DNA from: UBA2336 sp964538575
GTDB lineage: Bacteria > Bacteroidota > Bacteroidia > Cytophagales > Cyclobacteriaceae
Assembly (NCBI GenBank): GCA_964538575.1
Contig: CAZIGG010000010.1
Span: forward strand, 1 to 45,208
DNA: 45,208 bases
Direction: 5' to 3'
Part shown: one piece after another, positions 42,318-45,208 of the stretch
Position numbering within the stretch: the first letter of the stretch is position 1
Layout: each line of letters opens with the position of its first letter
The notes under the pieces: model-generated
The model's input: only the letters and a program-made list of their open reading frames with translations
The model's database searches: none
Told to the model about the DNA's origin: nothing
Translations under genes and position numbers: made by a program

Positions 42318-42417
42318 NNNNNNNNNNNNNNNNNNNNNNNNNNNNNNNNNNNNNNNNNNNNNNNNNNNNNNNNNNNNNNNNNNNNNNNNNNNNNNNNNNN
42401 NNNNNNNNNNNNNNNNN
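42318..42417. other. Assembly gap (100 N)
   Basis: A run of 100 N. Unlike the first gap, the flanks are not copies of each other, so missing sequence of unknown length is likely. It removes the start codon and promoter region of the SUI1 gene. Confidence 0.9.
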
Positions 42418-42429
42418 TAATAATCTTTC

Positions 42430-42462
42430 ACAAAAAACAGATGCCGGGTGTTGCCCGGCATC
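42430..42462 (-). terminator. Rho-independent terminator of the universal stress gene
   Basis: GATGCCGGG (42440-42448) and CCCGGCATC (42454-42462) form a perfect 9-bp stem with a 5-base loop. Read on the minus strand it is followed by TGTTTTTTG. It lies 23 bases after the universal stress protein stop. Confidence 0.9.
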
Positions 42463-42484
42463 ATTTTCTATTAGCTACTAAAAA

Positions 42485-43339
42485 TTATTTCTTCACCACA
42501 TATGTCAACACCGGGCGCTTGCTGTGGCTTACCACATCTTCGGCAATGCTTCCGGCCAACACGTGCGCAAAACCGGTTCGGCCATGCGTAGCCATCGCGA
42601 TCAGGTCGGCATCGATGCTGTCGGCAAAATAGATTATGCCTTCTTCCTCACTCATATCGTTGAAGATATTTATGGTGTAGTTTTTCAACCCCAGTTTCTT
42701 CGCAAAATCCTCCATGTATTTCCGCACCACTAAATCACGCTGAAAGTTTGAAGGCGTGTTGATCCGCAACAGGTGCACAACAGCATTTTCATATAACTTC
42801 TGAACCTGTTTTATGATAGCGGAAAATACCTCTTCATCCTTGCTGAGTGCAGTAGCATATACAATGTTCTTAAACTCTGTGTTTCCGGGCTTCTTCTGTA
42901 CCGTCAGCACCGGACATTTCGCATGCCTGACTACTTTTTCAGTATTTGTACCAATGATCATTTCTTCTATTTTGGTTTGGCCGGCAGTTCCCATCACTAC
43001 CAGGTCAACCTTTTTATCTGTAATGATTGTACGCATCCCGTGAAATGGCGTACCGATCCTCAATTCTGATTTTACTTTTACCCCTATAAACATGCTGTTG
43101 TTAACAAGGTTTTCCATCTGCTTTTTAGCCTTCTTGATTAATGCCAGCGTGAACATTCTCTCTTCCATATTACCCTCCAGGTTTATCTGTCCTTCAACAT
43201 TGAATGATCCCCCGCTGGCTTCTTCAATCACGTGGAGCAGGGTTATTTCAGCTCCCGATTTTATTGCGATGTCACGGGCAACTTCTACTGCAATCTGGGC
43301 AGGTTTTGAAAAATCGGTTGGAACAAGGATTTTTTTCAT
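42485..43339 (-). CDS. Universal stress protein, two tandem Usp domains
   Basis: The 284 residues are two Usp domains in a row. The first starts KKILVPTDFSKPAQIAVEVA and ends with the ATP-loop GTAGQTKIEEMIIGTNTEKV and RHAKCPVLTV. The second has the loop ATHGRTGFAHVLAGSIAEDV and ends SHSKRPVLTYVVKK. Both keep the G-x2-G-x9-G pattern of the ATP-binding type. It is a single gene with a terminator, divergent from the DUF2071 gene across 109 bases. Confidence 0.95.
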   Translation of the reverse strand: MKKILVPTDFSKPAQIAVEVARDIAIKSGAEITLLHVIEEASGGSFNVEGQINLEGNMEERMFTLALIKKAKKQMENLVNNSMFIGVKVKSELRIGTPFHGMRTIITDKKVDLVVMGTAGQTKIEEMIIGTNTEKVVRHAKCPVLTVQKKPGNTEFKNIVYATALSKDEEVFSAIIKQVQKLYENAVVHLLRINTPSNFQRDLVVRKYMEDFAKKLGLKNYTINIFNDMSEEEGIIYFADSIDADLIAMATHGRTGFAHVLAGSIAEDVVSHSKRPVLTYVVKK

Positions 43340-43448
43340 AAGAATTTCGGGTTATTTAGTGGTTCGAAAATAACGAAAACACCGGAAAAGGGCATGATTT
43401 ATATCACCTGAAAACCTGATAAAAATACAAAATAGGTATCTTCCAGTA

Positions 43449-44171
43449 ATGGAAAAGGTAAAAAGTGCATTTCTGACAGCCGGGTGGAGAAAGCTGGCTA
43501 TGGCCAACTATGCCGTTGATAAACGTATCCTTGAAAAATTCCTTCCCTACAAGACTGAAATCGATACCTGGAATAATACATGCTACGTGAGCCTGGTAGG
43601 ATTCATGTTCATCGACACACGGCTGAAAGGAATTAAAATACCCTTTCACGCGGACTTTGAAGAGATCAACCTCCGGTTTTATGTCCGCCACAACCATCAT
43701 GGCGAATGGAAACGAGGCGTTGTTTTCATTAAAGAGATTGTGCCCCGCACGATGATCACCTGGGTTGCCAACACCGTGTATAAAGAAAATTACGAAACGC
43801 TCGGCACCAGGCACGTATGGGAAATGAGCGGAGATTCATTGTCGGTTGCCTATCAATGGAAAAAGGACACGTGGCATTCTTTTGCGGTTACAGCCGGTAT
43901 ATCCCCGGCTGAAATAGCAGAAGCCAGCGAGGAAGAATTCATTACCGAACATTTCTGGGGTTATACAAAGATCGGTGCTGCGAAAACTTCCGAATACGGA
44001 GTTGAGCACCCGCGGTGGGAAGTTTATCCGGTACGCAGCTATTCAATCGAGGTTGATTTTGAAAAAGTTTATGGCAGCGATTTCGGCTTTCTCCGGCATG
44101 AAACACCCAGGTCAGTCTTCCTGGCCGAAGGTTCGGAGATTGTTGTGCGTGCCGGCTCCGTTATCCGGTAA
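43449..44171 (+). CDS. YqjF family protein (DUF2071)
   Basis: This 240-residue protein matches the DUF2071/YqjF family: LTAGWRKLAMANYAVDKRIL, EKFLPYKTEIDTWNNTCYVS, VGFMFIDTRLKGIKIPFHAD, FEEINLRFYVRH and GVVFIKEIVPR. The family has an acetoacetate-decarboxylase-like fold, but its function is unknown. There is no signal peptide, so it should be cytoplasmic. The start ATG at 43449 follows AGGTATCTTCCAGTA. No terminator is visible before the next gene. Confidence 0.85.
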   Translation: MEKVKSAFLTAGWRKLAMANYAVDKRILEKFLPYKTEIDTWNNTCYVSLVGFMFIDTRLKGIKIPFHADFEEINLRFYVRHNHHGEWKRGVVFIKEIVPRTMITWVANTVYKENYETLGTRHVWEMSGDSLSVAYQWKKDTWHSFAVTAGISPAEIAEASEEEFITEHFWGYTKIGAAKTSEYGVEHPRWEVYPVRSYSIEVDFEKVYGSDFGFLRHETPRSVFLAEGSEIVVRAGSVIR

Positions 44172-44264
44172 GCAGAAGCCATCGCCCAAATACTCCGGTT
44201 ACCCGATGAATAACCAACAATCAGCGTTATCTTCCGCGCTGCAACGGATAACAGTTTTCAGGAT

Positions 44265-44888
44265 ATGAAATGGACTTACAGCGTACGCAACAAAACAGCC
44301 GCCTCGGGAGCGCTTTTCACGCTCTGCATACTGGTGCTGTTCAGCAACTACATAGACCGGAATCACACCACCAATGTTAAAAACTCGATCAGCACGCTGT
44401 ATGAGGACAGGTTAGTTGTGGAAGACTATATTCTGAAAATGACAATCGACATCTATGAAATAAAGCAGGAGCTGCATTCAGCCGGGCCGCGTGACGAGCG
44501 TTCCGCGAACCAGATTACCGCGCTGCTTTCCCATATCGATGGATTAAGCGAAGCTTACCGGAAAACCAAGCTTACAGAAACAGAAGATGTCACCTTTACC
44601 GCATTGCTCAGAACGCTGAAAGAGTTCGAATCTCCGTCTTTACAAGACCCTGACAGGCTGAGGCTTGCAAACCGGGCGCTTGCGCTGCTGAATGAACTGT
44701 CTTCAATTCAATTAGAGGAGTCCAAGTTAATTATGAAGCAGGCCGAAGACCTGTACATATCCGGCAGGTCGGCATCGCAATTCGCGTTCGTTATCACGAT
44801 TATTATCCTGATCGTTTTGCAGGCGCTTGTGTTTACGTCAAAAACGCTAAGCGGCACCAACCGGAAATCGGGTACACATCTTAATTAG
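44265..44888 (+). CDS. Membrane protein with a four-helix-bundle MCP-like sensor domain
   Basis: The 207 residues have a membrane helix at about 14-30 (ASGALFTLCILVLFSNYI), a long helical periplasmic part (about 31-170; TLYEDRLVVEDYILKMTIDI, LEESKLIMKQAEDLYISGRS) and a second membrane helix at about 175-193 (FVITIIILIVLQALVF), then a short tail. This is the layout of the 4HB_MCP ligand-binding module, but no HAMP or signalling domain follows. It may modulate a partner. Its ATG overlaps the stop of a 20-codon open frame at 44206-44268. Confidence 0.7.
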   Translation: MKWTYSVRNKTAASGALFTLCILVLFSNYIDRNHTTNVKNSISTLYEDRLVVEDYILKMTIDIYEIKQELHSAGPRDERSANQITALLSHIDGLSEAYRKTKLTETEDVTFTALLRTLKEFESPSLQDPDRLRLANRALALLNELSSIQLEESKLIMKQAEDLYISGRSASQFAFVITIIILIVLQALVFTSKTLSGTNRKSGTHLN

Positions 44889-45076
44889 CGGGTGTTTCAA
44901 AGAATGCTGAGCTATGCCACCTTTTGTTTTCTCATGAAATTGCCGAGGTTTTTGGAATTGATTGCTCTTCTGTCGGCAGGCAAAGGGTTTTTCTGTGGCG
45001 GTTCTGAAAGCAATAAGGCACTTAAAACGGTTTATGAATTCCATAGTTTAAGGGGAAAATAGCAAAGGATATTATA
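44889..45076. other. Intergenic spacer with no recognisable gene
   Basis: No coding pattern, hairpin terminator or promoter element is convincing in this 188-base convergent spacer. Open frames that cross it on the minus strand look like chance. Confidence 0.5.
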
Positions 45077-45208
45077 TCAACTACTCGCCATACCATTAAT
45101 AAAAGTGTCAACAAAGCCCAGGATTTTACTCAATATCCTATCCCCTATTTTCTTACGTTCTAAAAGAGTAGGTTTCGTGCCTTCAATTAATTCCAATACC
45201 TCGTCCCG
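45077..45208 (-). CDS. C-terminal end of an unidentified protein (partial)
   Basis: On the minus strand an open frame enters from the right edge and stops at TGA 45079-45077. The 43 residues (RDEVLELIEGTKPTLLERKK, then IGDRILSKILGFVDTFINGM, ASS) are helix-prone and charged and look coding. The family cannot be told from this fragment. Confidence 0.5.
   Translation of the reverse strand, partial: RDEVLELIEGTKPTLLERKKIGDRILSKILGFVDTFINGMASS

Noticed and set aside
42318..42417. Second N gap as an artificial join like the first
   Set aside because: The flanks share no identical sequence, so real missing bases are more likely.
44847..45044. 65-codon minus-strand open frame at the end of the four-helix-bundle gene
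   Set aside because: It overlaps the real gene end, has no recognisable motif and the frame is different from the genuine partial gene at 45077.

Overview
The window is a chromosomal piece of a Bacteroidota genome, most likely order Cytophagales. The evidence is type IX secretion (a PorQ homologue, a PorE-like OmpA protein and a protein carrying a C-terminal sorting domain), Bacteroidota promoter elements of the TAnnTTTG type, few Shine-Dalgarno sites, the exbB-exbD-exbD-tonB-PstS-TPR gene set, a bacterial GH3 protein and a methylmalonyl-CoA mutase. Base composition and gene style look even throughout. I see no phage, insertion sequence, CRISPR array, tRNA or rRNA. The sequence is a draft: there are two 100-N gaps, at 40716-40815 and 42318-42417.

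Layout. 1-620: the tail of a membrane protein and a 5'-truncated winged-helix (HTH_42) gene remnant. 610-6563 (minus): a DUF4421 protein, hslU, porQ and lon, so two AAA+ proteases enclose a type IX secretion gene. 6756-9068 (plus): a PorE-like OmpA lipoprotein-style protein and a tiny TonB-receptor-plug-like protein. 9102-11659 (minus): rseP and dxr. 12124-17695 (plus): a seven-gene TonB energising operon ending in a hairpin terminator. 17842-18902 (plus): a second ExbB/ExbD pair. 18963-20459 (minus): GH3. 20588-22015 (plus): an HtrA-type protease. 22018-23433 (minus): dnaA. 23646-26810 (plus): a MutA-MutB fusion whose linker is a heptanucleotide repeat. 26897-31117 (plus): a 1406-residue TPR-CHAT lipoprotein. 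31180-32202 (plus): threonine aldolase. 32199-36877 (minus): a sorting-domain-only protein, an NAD(P)HX repair enzyme and nuoDCBA. 37098-41712 (minus): three exported amidohydrolase-family proteins. 41756-45208: a possible small ORF, a SUI1 factor cut by a gap, a universal stress protein, a DUF2071 protein, a four-helix-bundle membrane sensor-like protein and the end of an unknown gene.

How the genes work together. Much of the window concerns the cell envelope: energy transfer to the outer membrane (ExbB/D/TonB), envelope proteolysis (RseP, HtrA), type IX secretion and exported hydrolases. The rest is core metabolism: isoprenoids (Dxr), complex I (NuoABCD) with repair of damaged NAD(P)H, propionyl-CoA/methylmalonyl-CoA conversion, and initiation of replication (DnaA).

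The items most worth a second look are: (i) the MutA-MutB fusion joined by a (CGAACCT)n heptanucleotide array, with a related seven-base array in a non-coding spacer; (ii) the amidohydrolase trio in which one member keeps all metal ligands and two have lost them; (iii) the secreted lipoprotein TPR-CHAT protease with an intact His/Cys pair; (iv) the 55-bp identical flanks of the first N gap, which show that the gap is probably artificial and that two gene halves are one 604-codon gene.
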